Program-made: the position numbers and the translations under genes | Shown here: piece by piece, positions 33,341-43,200 of the stretch | Layout of the letters: each line of letters opens with the position of its first letter | Position numbering within the stretch: position 1 is the stretch's first letter | The notes under the pieces: model-generated | Databases searched by the model: none | Seen by the model: only the letters and a program-made list of their open reading frames with translations | Told to the model about the DNA's origin: nothing | Assembly (NCBI RefSeq): GCF_900119365.1 | Contig: NZ_FPJO01000031.1 | Location: forward strand, 1 to 64,000 | Reading direction: 5' to 3' | Source: Streptomyces atratus | GTDB lineage: Bacteria > Actinomycetota > Actinomycetes > Streptomycetales > Streptomycetaceae | DNA length: 64,000 nucleotides

Positions 33341-36300
33341 ATGAACTCCGCTGTGCGTTCCGAAGAAATGATCATCGGCATCACCCCGTTAGGTGAGCCC
33401 GATGCCGGGCTCACCTTGGCGGTCTGCCGGGCCGGCGGTCTCGGCGTGCTCGACCTCGGGCCCGGCGACCGGAGGGCCCGCGAGGCCCTCGCTCAATTGC
33501 GGCGCACGGCTTCGGGCAGGTTCGGCGTCCGGGTCGACGCGCGTTGCCGACTCACCCCGGCCGACCTGGCTCCGGACGGTCCGCACACCGTGGTTCTCGC
33601 GGTCGCAGCGGCGGCCGGGGAAGCAGGTGCGGCCTGGACGATCGCCGGGCTCGCGGCGCACTTTCGCGTGCTCGTCGAGGTCACCGGCCTGGAGGACGCA
33701 CGGGACGCGTTACGCGCCGGGGCGCACGGTCTGATCGCTCGCGGCACCGAGTGCGGCGGCCGGATCGGCGAGTTGAGCACCTTCGTCCTGCTCCAGCGGC
33801 TCCTTGCCGCGCCCGAGGTGACCCGGCCCGTGTGGGCGTGCGGCGGCATCGGCCCGCGAACGGCCGCCGCCGCGGTGGCCGGCGGAGCAGCCGGCGTCGT
33901 CCTCGACGGCCAACTCGCGCTGCTCGCCGAGTCGGCGCTGCCCGAACCGGTCGCCGCCGCGCTGCGCACCATCGACGGCTCGGAAACCGTCGTCCGGGCC
34001 GGTCACCGTGTCCTGCTGCGGCGAGGCCCGGACGCCCCGTGCCTCGCGGAGGGGGCCGGGCCGCAGGAGGTGGCGGCGCTTCTGGGCGGGCGGGATCCGC
34101 GTACCCAACTGCTTCCGGTGGGCCAGGACGGCTTCCTAGCCGCCCGGTTCGCCGAGCGGTGGGGCGATGTGCGCCGAACGGTGCGCGCGTTGCGGGAAGC
34201 GGTGCTGGGCGCCGTCCGGGACGACACGGCCGCACGGGCGCTGCGGCCCGGGTCGCCGATGAGCCGGGCGCTCGGAACCCGGCTCCCCGTCGCGCAGGGG
34301 CCGATGACAAGGGTGAGCGACGGACCTGCTTTCGCCGCGGCGGTGGCAGCGGACGGAGCACTGCCCTTCCTCGCCCTGGCGCTGGCGGACGGCGCGCGGA
34401 CGCGGACGATGCTGACCGAGGCGCGGGACGCGGTGGACGGCCGGCCCTGGGGCGTGGGGGTCCTCGGCTTCGCGCCGGAGGACGTGCGTACGGCCCAGCT
34501 CGAGGCCGTACGGGACGTGCGGCCGACTCACGCGATCATCGCCGGTGGGCGGCCGTCCCAGGCGCAGGCCCTGGAGCAGGACGGCATCCGGACGTTTCTG
34601 CACGTGCCCTCACCGGGGCTGTTGCGGCAGTTCCTCCAAGCCGGGGCACGCCGGTTCGTGTTCGAGGGCTCGGAGTGCGGCGGGCATGTGGGGCCGCGCG
34701 GCAGTTTCGCGCTCTGGGAGGCTCAACTGGCCGTCCTGGAGGATTTCCTGGAGAGCCACGAGGCCGAAGACCTCGAGGTGTTCTTCGCGGGCGGAGTGCA
34801 CGACGAGCGGTCGGCGGCGATGGTCGCCGCTCTGGCCGCGCCGCTGACCGCGCGCGGCGCGGCCGTCGGTGTGTTGATGGGTACCGCGTATCTGTTCACC
34901 GAGGAGGCCGTATCCCGCGGGGCGGTCCGGCCGCTCTTCCAGCAGCAGGTCCTGGAGGCCGAGCGCACCACGCTGCTGGAGTCGGCGCCGGGGCACGCGA
35001 CGCGGTGCGTGCCGAGCCCCTTCACCGCCGGCTACCGCGACCAGGAGGCCCGGCTACGCGCCGAGGGCGTGCCGGACCGGCGGATCTGGGAGGAACTGGA
35101 GAGGCTCAACGTCGGCCGGCTGCGCATCGCCAGCAAGGGCGTGGACCGATCCGCCGACGGCTGCCTCACGCCGGTCGACGAGCGGCGCCAGCTCGCCGAG
35201 GGGATGTTCATGGCCGGCGAGGTGGCCGTGCTGCGCTCGGTGACCACGACCGTCGCGGCGCTGCACGAGTCGGTGACCACTGGCGCCGCCGAGCATCTCA
35301 CCCGACGGACGGCGCAGTCGGCCCCGACGAGCGAGGCGCGGGAGCCGGTCGCGCCCGCTCCGCTCGACGTCGCCGTCGTCGGCATGGCGTGCATGTTCCC
35401 GCAGGCGCCCGACCTGCCTGCTTTCTGGGCGAACGTGGTCGCCGGAGTGGACGCGGTGAGCGAGGTCCCGCCCGAGCGCTGGGACCCGGCCGTCCATCAT
35501 GGTGAGTCCACCCCTTCCAAGTGGGGCGGTTTCCTGCCCCGCATCCCCTTCGACCCGCTGCGCTACGGCATACCGCCGACCTCTCTCGGCAGCACCGAAC
35601 CGGTGCAGCTGCTGTCCCTGGAGGCCGCCCGGCGCGCTCTGGAGGACGCCGGATACGGCGACGGGGGACGGGAGTTCGACCGCTCCCGCACTTCTGTGGT
35701 GTTCGGCGCCGAGGCGGGCAGCGATCTGTCGAACGCGGCCACGCTGCGGGCGGTGATGCCCTCGTACTACGGCCGCGTCCCCGCAGGTCTGGACGACCAG
35801 CTCCCGAGCCTCACCGAGGACTCCTTCCCCGGCATGCTCGCCAACGTCATCTCGGGCAGGATCGCCAACCGGCTCGATCTCGGCGGCGCCAACTACACCG
35901 TCGACGCCGCCTGCGCCTCGTCACTGGCCGCAGTGGACGTCGCCTGCAAGGAACTGGCCGGCGGCACTTCCGACGTGGTGTTGTGCGGTGGCGCCGACCT
36001 GCACAACGGTATCAATGACTATGTCCTGTTCTCCTCCGTGCACGCCCTGTCTCCCACCGGCCGCTCACGCGCCTTCGACGACTCGGCGGACGGCATCGCG
36101 CTCGGCGAGGGCATCGCCTGCGTCGTACTCAAGCGGCTCGCGGACGCAGAGCGGGACGGCGACCGGATCTACGGCGTCATCAAGGGCCTGGGCTCCTCCA
36201 GCGACGGCCGCTCACTCGGTCTGACCGCGCCCGGGCCCGAGGGCCAGCGCTCGGCTCTGGAACGCGCCTATCGCAATGCGGCCGTCTCACCGGCCGACGT

Positions 36301-39300
36301 CGGTCTCGTCGAGGCGCACGGCACCGGTACGGTCGTCGGCGACCGTACCGAACTGCGCATCCTCAGCGAGGTGTTCACCGAGGCCGGGGCAGAACCGGGC
36401 GGCTGTGTGCTCGGTTCGGTGAAGTCGCAGATAGGCCACACCAAGTGCGCTGCCGGTCTCGCCGGAATGATCAAAACGCTGCTGGCTCTGTACACCGGCG
36501 TCCGGCCGCCCACCCTGCACGTCGAGAATCCCAACCCGGCCTGGGAGGCGGACACCAGCCCCTTCGCCTTCCACGCCGAGGCCCGGCCGTGGGCGGCGCC
36601 CGCGGAGGAACGGATCGCCGGAGTGAGCGCGTTCGGCTTCGGCGGGACCAACTTCCACGTGGTGCTGGCCGCTCACGCCGGTGGCGTACCACCCGTGCGG
36701 GGACTGGACGCCTGGCCGGCCGAACTGTTCGTGTTCCGCGGACGGGACGAGGCCGCGACCCGCCGGGCGATGGAGGAGCTCCTCACAACCGCTCAGCCCC
36801 GGGACCGGTCGTGGCGGCTTCAGGACCTTGCGCTGAGCGCGGCCCGGCGGTCGGACGCGAGCGGGGACCCGGCCCGGGTCGCCATCGTGGCGACGGACGT
36901 GGACGACCTGGTCGAGAAGTTGCGGCGGGTTCTGGCCGACCCCGACGAGCACGCCCCGGCACGCGGCGTCCACCGGGCCGGAACCGGTGACTCGGGCGGC
37001 GCCAAGGTGGCATTTCTCTTCCCCGGCCAGGGCAGCCAGCGCACCGGCATGCTCGCCGACCTGTTCGTCGCTTTTCCCGAGCTGCGCCGCTATCTGGAGC
37101 TCGCCCGCGTCCACGCCGACACCCTGTACCCGCCCGCCGCCTTCGACGACACCGAACGCGAGCGGCAACGGGCCGCGCTGACCGACACCCGCGTGGCACA
37201 GCCCGCCCTCGGCGTCACGGGACTCGCCGCGCACGCCGTGCTCACCGCGGCCGGCGTGCAGCCGGACATGGCCGCCGGGCACAGCTACGGCGAGCTGGTG
37301 GCACTGTGCGCGGCCGGCGCACTGACCCCCGGGACGCTGCTGGAACTGAGCGCGGAGCGAGCGGCGGCGATCCTGCAGGCCGCGCAGTCCGCCCAGGGCG
37401 ACGGGGGCGATCCCGGGACCATGGCCGCGGTCTCGGCCGGCGCCGAGGACGTGGCGCAGGCGCTCAAGGCGGCGTCCGCGCCGGACAGTGTTGTCGTCGC
37501 CAATCGCAACTCGCCCGGGCAGACGGTGATCTCGGGACCGACGGACGCCGTCGACGAGGCCGTCCGGCTACTGCGCGAGGCCGGTCACGGTGCCAAGCGC
37601 ATCCCCGTCGCCTGCGCGTTCCACAGCCCGCTGGTCGCCGCCGCCTCCGACCGGTTCGCCGAGGCGCTCGCGGCCCGGCCGGTGCACGCGCCCGAATTCC
37701 CGGTGTGGTCCAACCGCACGGCCACCCCGTACGCCGCTGACGGGGAGGCGGTGCGGGCCGAACTCGCAGCCCAGATCGGTGCCCCGGTCGCCTTCGTCGA
37801 GCAGATCGAGGCGATGTACGAAGCCGGGGCACGCGTCTTCGTCGAAGCCGGCCCCGGCTCGGTACTGACCCGGCTGGTCGGGCAGATCCTCGGCGATCGC
37901 CCGCACCGCACGGTGGCCTGCGAACCCCGGCCGGGCAGCGGCCTGCGCGGCTGGCTCGACGCTCTGGCCGAGCTCGCCGTCGCGGGGCTGCCGGTGCGCG
38001 CCGGGTGGCTGCTGCGGGGCCGGGACGCGGTGGACGCGGCACGTACCCCGGCGCCGAAGATCCCCGGATGGACGGTCGACGGACAACTGGTCCGCACCGC
38101 CGACGGCGCCCTCCTCACCGGTGCGCTCGCACCGGCCCGACGAGTCACGGAGACCCTGGAGACGACTGTGACGACGAATTCCCCGCACAGTGCCCCCTCC
38201 GACCAGGACACGCTCATCTCCGAATTCCTGCGCACCAGCCGGGAGATGATCGCCGCCCAACGGGACGTGCTGCTCACCTACCTCGGATCCGCCCCGGGCG
38301 CGCAGTCCGTCCCGCCCCAGACGGCCCCGCAGGTGATCCAGGCCGTGCCGCAACTCCCCCCGGCGCAGCCGCCGATGAAGGACCCGGGACAGGGCACGCC
38401 GGCCACCGCCGTGGAGCCGGCAGCCGTACAGCCCGCCGGAGCGGCCGATGTCCAGCGGGTCGTTCTGGAAATCATCAGCGAGCGCACCGGCTACCCCGTC
38501 GACATGATCGAGCCCGACCTCGACCTGGAGGCGGACCTCAGCATCGACTCCATCAAGCGGGCAGAGATCGCGGGCGAACTGGCCCGGCGCCTGGGTGCCG
38601 GGGCCGGCTCCGACCTCGCCGCGCTGGACGACGACGCGCTGGAGGAGCTGGCGAAGGCGCGGACGGCCGCCGCGGTGACCGACTGGCTGACCGCGCGGAT
38701 GGGCGGCCCGGCCGAGCGGCCCACCGTCCCGGCGGCGGTGGAGCCCGGACCGGACGCGGTCACCGCCGAACCCCCCGGACGGCACCTCCTGCGCCCGGTC
38801 CTCCTCGACGAACGGGCCGACGCCCGCACCGACCCGTCGTCCGCTCTCGCGGGCACCCGCTGGATCCTGCTCGGCGACGCCCCCGAGGTCGCCGCCCGCC
38901 TGGCGTCCCACGGCGCCGAGGTCGGCGCACGGGCCCGGGACCACGTCCTGACGGAGACCGACGGCCCGGTGGACGGCGTGCTGTGGCTGGGGGCCCTCGC
39001 GGGCACCGACGACTTGCCCTTGCTGCCCGCCTCGTTCCCCGTGCTGAAGGCCGCCCTGGCACGCGCCCCGCGATGGCTGCTGGCCGTCCGGCCCGCCGAC
39101 GGTGAGGCGCCCGACCCCCGGACCGCGGGGCTGCGAGGTCTGTTCCGGACCGTGGTGCACGAGTATCCACAGACGGTGGCCCGGGTCGTCGAGGTCGCCG
39201 ACGCCTCGCCGTCCGCGCTCGCGCACGCCGTGGTCGCCGAGGCCGTCGCGTCGGACCGGACGCCGGTCGTGCTGCGGACGGCGGCAGGCCGGCACGGGTT

Positions 39301-40237
39301 CGAACTGGTGGCCGCGCCGCTCGGCGTGCTCGGCAGCACGGGCGCCGGACCGGCCGGGGCGGGCACCTCGGAGGCCACGGCGCTCGGCCTGGACCAGGAC
39401 TCGGTGGTGCTGCTGGCTGGAGGGGCGCGAGGCATCACCGCACAGTTCGCCGCCGTGCTCGCCGGCACCGCACGCTGCCGTCTGGAACTGCTCGGCCGCA
39501 CTCCCGCCCCGGACGGTCCGGAGGCCGAGGACACCGCGTCCGCGCGTACCCCGGCCGAGCTGCGCGCCGCGCTCGCCGCCCGCGGCGGACTGAAGCCGGC
39601 CGAGATCAACCGCGCCGCCGAGCTGTTGCTTGCCCAGCGGGAGATCACGGCCACCCTGACCGAAATCACCGCACTGGGCGGCCGGGCCCGCTACCGATCG
39701 GTCGACTTCCGCGAACCGGACGCGGTACTGCAGGCGGTGAAGGAGATCCATGCCGAGCACGGCCGGCTCGACGGCGTGGTGCACGCGGCCGGTGTGATCG
39801 AGGACCGGCTCATCGCCGAGAAGAGCACGGAGTCGTTCCGACGTGTCTACGCCACGAAGGCGACCGGCGCCGACGCCCTGCTCACCGCATTGGAGGAACT
39901 GCCCGCACCGCCCACGTTCACCGTGCTGTTCGGCTCGATATCGGCCGTCCTGGGCAATCGCGGCCAGGTGGACTACGCGGCCGCCAACGACGCACTGGAG
40001 ACCCTCGGCGCGGCGTTCGCCGCCCGCACCGGACGGCGCGCGGTGACTGTGCACTGGGGCCCCTGGGCGCCCTCGGCCGATCACAGCGGCATGATCGGGG
40101 CCGAGCTGGCCCGCGAGTACGCCCGGCGCGGCATCCGGCTGATCGATCCGGAGGAGGGGACCGCGGCGCTGCTGCGGGAGCTCGCCTGGGGCGAGGAGTC
40201 CGCCACCGCCGTTGTCTACACCGCCTCGGGCTGGTGA
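33341..40237 (+). CDS. PUFA-synthase-like type I synthase: PfaD-like ER/NMO - KS - AT - ACP - KR
   Basis: A 2298-aa iterative-type synthase. Residues ~5-630 are two nitronate-monooxygenase/PfaD-like TIM-barrel segments (GTECGGRIGEL; LPVAQGPMTRVSD; GSECGGHVGPRGSFALWE), a probable trans-type enoyl reductase fused in cis. KS is ~675-1110 (Cys858 in DAACASS; HGTGTVVGD; IGHTKCAAG). AT is ~1220-1520 (Ser1315 in GHSYGE). One ACP is ~1700-1785 (Ser1737 in SIDSIKR, the PUFA-type motif). KR is ~2010-2260 (GGARGIT; Ser2199, Tyr2212). It begins a fatty-acyl/polyene chain and keto-reduces it. ATG 33341 has GGAGA just upstream; the frame is open earlier without homology. The stop overlaps the next gene (GTGA). 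Confidence 0.92.
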   Translation: MNSAVRSEEMIIGITPLGEPDAGLTLAVCRAGGLGVLDLGPGDRRAREALAQLRRTASGRFGVRVDARCRLTPADLAPDGPHTVVLAVAAAAGEAGAAWTIAGLAAHFRVLVEVTGLEDARDALRAGAHGLIARGTECGGRIGELSTFVLLQRLLAAPEVTRPVWACGGIGPRTAAAAVAGGAAGVVLDGQLALLAESALPEPVAAALRTIDGSETVVRAGHRVLLRRGPDAPCLAEGAGPQEVAALLGGRDPRTQLLPVGQDGFLAARFAERWGDVRRTVRALREAVLGAVRDDTAARALRPGSPMSRALGTRLPVAQGPMTRVSDGPAFAAAVAADGALPFLALALADGARTRTMLTEARDAVDGRPWGVGVLGFAPEDVRTAQLEAVRDVRPTHAIIAGGRPSQAQALEQDGIRTFLHVPSPGLLRQFLQAGARRFVFEGSECGGHVGPRGSFALWEAQLAVLEDFLESHEAEDLEVFFAGGVHDERSAAMVAALAAPLTARGAAVGVLMGTAYLFTEEAVSRGAVRPLFQQQVLEAERTTLLESAPGHATRCVPSPFTAGYRDQEARLRAEGVPDRRIWEELERLNVGRLRIASKGVDRSADGCLTPVDERRQLAEGMFMAGEVAVLRSVTTTVAALHESVTTGAAEHLTRRTAQSAPTSEAREPVAPAPLDVAVVGMACMFPQAPDLPAFWANVVAGVDAVSEVPPERWDPAVHHGESTPSKWGGFLPRIPFDPLRYGIPPTSLGSTEPVQLLSLEAARRALEDAGYGDGGREFDRSRTSVVFGAEAGSDLSNAATLRAVMPSYYGRVPAGLDDQLPSLTEDSFPGMLANVISGRIANRLDLGGANYTVDAACASSLAAVDVACKELAGGTSDVVLCGGADLHNGINDYVLFSSVHALSPTGRSRAFDDSADGIALGEGIACVVLKRLADAERDGDRIYGVIKGLGSSSDGRSLGLTAPGPEGQRSALERAYRNAAVSPADVGLVEAHGTGTVVGDRTELRILSEVFTEAGAEPGGCVLGSVKSQIGHTKCAAGLAGMIKTLLALYTGVRPPTLHVENPNPAWEADTSPFAFHAEARPWAAPAEERIAGVSAFGFGGTNFHVVLAAHAGGVPPVRGLDAWPAELFVFRGRDEAATRRAMEELLTTAQPRDRSWRLQDLALSAARRSDASGDPARVAIVATDVDDLVEKLRRVLADPDEHAPARGVHRAGTGDSGGAKVAFLFPGQGSQRTGMLADLFVAFPELRRYLELARVHADTLYPPAAFDDTERERQRAALTDTRVAQPALGVTGLAAHAVLTAAGVQPDMAAGHSYGELVALCAAGALTPGTLLELSAERAAAILQAAQSAQGDGGDPGTMAAVSAGAEDVAQALKAASAPDSVVVANRNSPGQTVISGPTDAVDEAVRLLREAGHGAKRIPVACAFHSPLVAAASDRFAEALAARPVHAPEFPVWSNRTATPYAADGEAVRAELAAQIGAPVAFVEQIEAMYEAGARVFVEAGPGSVLTRLVGQILGDRPHRTVACEPRPGSGLRGWLDALAELAVAGLPVRAGWLLRGRDAVDAARTPAPKIPGWTVDGQLVRTADGALLTGALAPARRVTETLETTVTTNSPHSAPSDQDTLISEFLRTSREMIAAQRDVLLTYLGSAPGAQSVPPQTAPQVIQAVPQLPPAQPPMKDPGQGTPATAVEPAAVQPAGAADVQRVVLEIISERTGYPVDMIEPDLDLEADLSIDSIKRAEIAGELARRLGAGAGSDLAALDDDALEELAKARTAAAVTDWLTARMGGPAERPTVPAAVEPGPDAVTAEPPGRHLLRPVLLDERADARTDPSSALAGTRWILLGDAPEVAARLASHGAEVGARARDHVLTETDGPVDGVLWLGALAGTDDLPLLPASFPVLKAALARAPRWLLAVRPADGEAPDPRTAGLRGLFRTVVHEYPQTVARVVEVADASPSALAHAVVAEAVASDRTPVVLRTAAGRHGFELVAAPLGVLGSTGAGPAGAGTSEATALGLDQDSVVLLAGGARGITAQFAAVLAGTARCRLELLGRTPAPDGPEAEDTASARTPAELRAALAARGGLKPAEINRAAELLLAQREITATLTEITALGGRARYRSVDFREPDAVLQAVKEIHAEHGRLDGVVHAAGVIEDRLIAEKSTESFRRVYATKATGADALLTALEELPAPPTFTVLFGSISAVLGNRGQVDYAAANDALETLGAAFAARTGRRAVTVHWGPWAPSADHSGMIGAELAREYARRGIRLIDPEEGTAALLRELAWGEESATAVVYTASGW

Positions 40238-43200
40238 CGGTCGTGGTGGCGCCGCCCCGACACGCTCTCAGCACCCAGGTCATGGCCGCACGACAAGTGC
40301 CGGTGGCCATCGTCGGGATGGCGGTGCTGCTGCCGGGCGCTGCGGACCTGGATGCCTACTGGCGCAACCTGCGCGACGGCGTGGACGCGATCGGCGCGGT
40401 ACCGGACGGGCGTTGGGACGCCGAGTACTACCACCCGGGCACCGCCTCCGACCCGGCCGTCGCGAACCAGGTCTACGCCCGCCGCGGCGGGTTCGTGGAC
40501 GGGCTCGCGCAGGTGGAGGTCACCCGGTTCGGGATCATGCCGAACTCGGTGGCCGGTACCGAGCCCGACCAGCTCATCGCCCTGCACGTGGCTTCGGCCG
40601 CCCTGGACGACGCGGGCGGCACGGATCGCCTTCCCGACCGGGGCCGGGTCGGCGTCGTTCTGGGCAGGGGCGGCTATCTCACGCCCGGTCTGGTCCGGCT
40701 CGATCAGCGAGTCCGTACGGCCGGTCAACTGGTCCGCACATTGGGGGAGTTGCTCCCGGACCTGACGGGAGACCAACTCGGAAGGGTGCGCCAGGCGTTC
40801 ACCGAGCGCCTCGGTCCGGACAGCCCCGAGTCCGCGATCGGCCTGGTGCCCAATCTCGCCGCCTCCCGGGTCGCCAACCGGCTCGATCTGCGCGGGCCCG
40901 CGTACACGGTGGACGCCGCCTGCGCCTCCTCGCTGGTCGCCGTGGACCAGGCCGTGGGCGAACTCGCCTCCGGGCGGTGCGACGTGATGCTCGCCGGCGG
41001 CGTCCACCACTGCCACGACATCACGCTGTGGAGCGTCTTCTCCCAGCTGCGCGCACTCTCCCCCAGCCAGCGCATCCGGCCCTTCCACCGGGACGCCGAC
41101 GGCATCCTGATCGGTGAAGGGACGGGTGTCGTCGTCCTCAAGCGGCTGGCCGACGCCGAGCGTGCCGGAGACCGGATCTACGCCGTGGTCCGGGGTACCG
41201 GCGTGGCGAGCGACGGACGGGTTGCCGGTCTCATGAACCCCGAGCCCGGTGGTCAGGCGCAGGCGGTACGGCATGCGTGGCGGGCGGCCGGGCTGGATCC
41301 CGCCGAGCCGGGTTCGGTCGGCCTGCTGGAGGCGCACGGCACCGCGACCCCGGCCGGTGACAGCGCCGAACTCGCCACACTCGCCGAGGTGTTCGGCCCT
41401 GGAGACGGTGACGCGGTTCTGGGATCGGTCAAGTCGATGATCGGGCATGCCATGCCGGCCGCCGGGGTCGCCGGTCTGGTCAAGGCCGCGCTCGCCGTCC
41501 ACCACCGCACACTCCTTCCGACATTGCACTGCGACGACCCGCACCCCGCCCTGGCCCGCACCCGGTTCCGCACCCTGGAGAAGGCCGCCGACTGGGAGAC
41601 CACCGCGCACAGACCCGTTCGCCGGGCCGCGGTCAACGCGTTCGGCTTCGGCGGGATCAACGCGCATGTGGTGCTGGAGGAGGCCCCGGGCGTGCGCAGG
41701 CCCCGCGCGAGCGCGCCGGCCCGCCCGGTCCTCGATGTCGCCGAGCCCGAGCACATCCTGCTGCTCGCGGCCGACTCCCCGGCACGCCTCGCCGCCCTGC
41801 TGGACGCCGACGACGACACCGTACGGGCCGCCGGCCTCGCCCCCGGCCACCCGCACCCGGAGGCGGGCCCCGCCCGTCTCGGCATCGTCGACCCGACCGC
41901 CAAACGGCTCGCTCTGGCCCGCCGCGCGGTCGCCCGGCAGCGAGGCTGGCACGGACGCAGTGACGTCTGGTTCCGGCCGAGCCCCCTCCTGGGCGCCGGC
42001 CACGGCGGACTGGCATTCCTGTTCCCGGGTCTGGAGGGCGAGTTCACCCCGCAGGTCGACGACGTAGCCGCCCATTTCGGTCTGCGTGCCCCCGCAGTCG
42101 ACGGAAACCGGACCGGCGACGTGGGCCGGCACGGTTTCGGCGTGGTCGCCGTCGGCCGCCTCCTCGACGCGGCGCTGCGCCGCAGCGGGATCGTGCCGGA
42201 CGCGGTCGCCGGACACAGCGTCGGTGAGTGGACGGCCATGGCGGCGGCCGGGCTGTATTCCGGGGACGAGGTCGACGCTTTCATGGCCGCCTTCGACCCC
42301 GCCTCGGTGACGGTCCCCGGTCTCGCCTTCGGCGCGATCGGCGCCTCCGCCGAGTACGTCCTGGCCGCCCTGCGCGACGAGGGCGGGAGCCGGGCGGGCC
42401 TGGTCCTCTCACACGACAACGCACCGGGTCAGTCGATGGTGTGCGGTCCGCAGGCGGCGGTGGAGGACTTCGTACGGGCGCGGCGCGCCCAGGGCGTCCT
42501 CAGCCAGGTTCTGCCGTTCCGCTCGGGCTTCCACACGCCGATGCTGCGCCCCCATCTCGGACCGATCGAGGAGGCCGCCCGTCGGTTCCGGCTGCATCCG
42601 CCGCACACCCCGCTCTGGTCGGGCACGACCGCCGCGCCGTTCCCCGAGGACGAGACGGGGATCCGGGCTCTTTTCGTCCGGCATCTGCTGGAACCCGTGC
42701 GGTTCCGGCAGCTGACCGAGGCCCTGAACGCGGCCGGTCACCGGGTGTTCGTCCAGGTCGGACCCGGTCAGCTCGGCTCCCTCGTGAGCGACACCCTGGG
42801 CGGTGGCGACCACCTGGTGGTCGCCGCCAACTCGCCCCACCGCACCGGCCTCGCCCAGTTGCGCCGGGTGGCCACCGCGCTGTGGACGGCGGGTTCGACG
42901 GTGGCGCCCTCCTTACAACCCGTCGAGGCGGCGACCACGTATCGACGGCCACCGGTGCGACTGGACTTGAGCGGTGCTCTGGTGTCCCTCTCGCCCCAGC
43001 GGCTCCCCGCGCTGCGGGCCGAGCTGCGGGCGCCCGCGCGTGCGCCGGTCCCGGCCGGCTCGTCGCCCCTGGACTCCCTCGTCGAGAGCTCCCCGGTGGC
43101 CGCCGAACTGAGCGCCCTGCTGAGCGAGACCGCGGACACGGCAGCCGCCCTCATGTCCGCGAGGACGGGGAGGTCTGCGCCGGCCCCGTCCGCCGGGTCG

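Noticed and set aside
37568..40084. 838-codon frame antisense to the first synthase
   Set aside because: Mirrors the third-codon GC bias of the synthase; repetitive Gly/Arg/Val composition and no domain.
40234..41700. Second KS as a chain-length-factor-like, inactive KS
   Set aside because: Cys230 and both His motifs (HGTAT, IGHAM) are present, so it reads as a catalytic KS.
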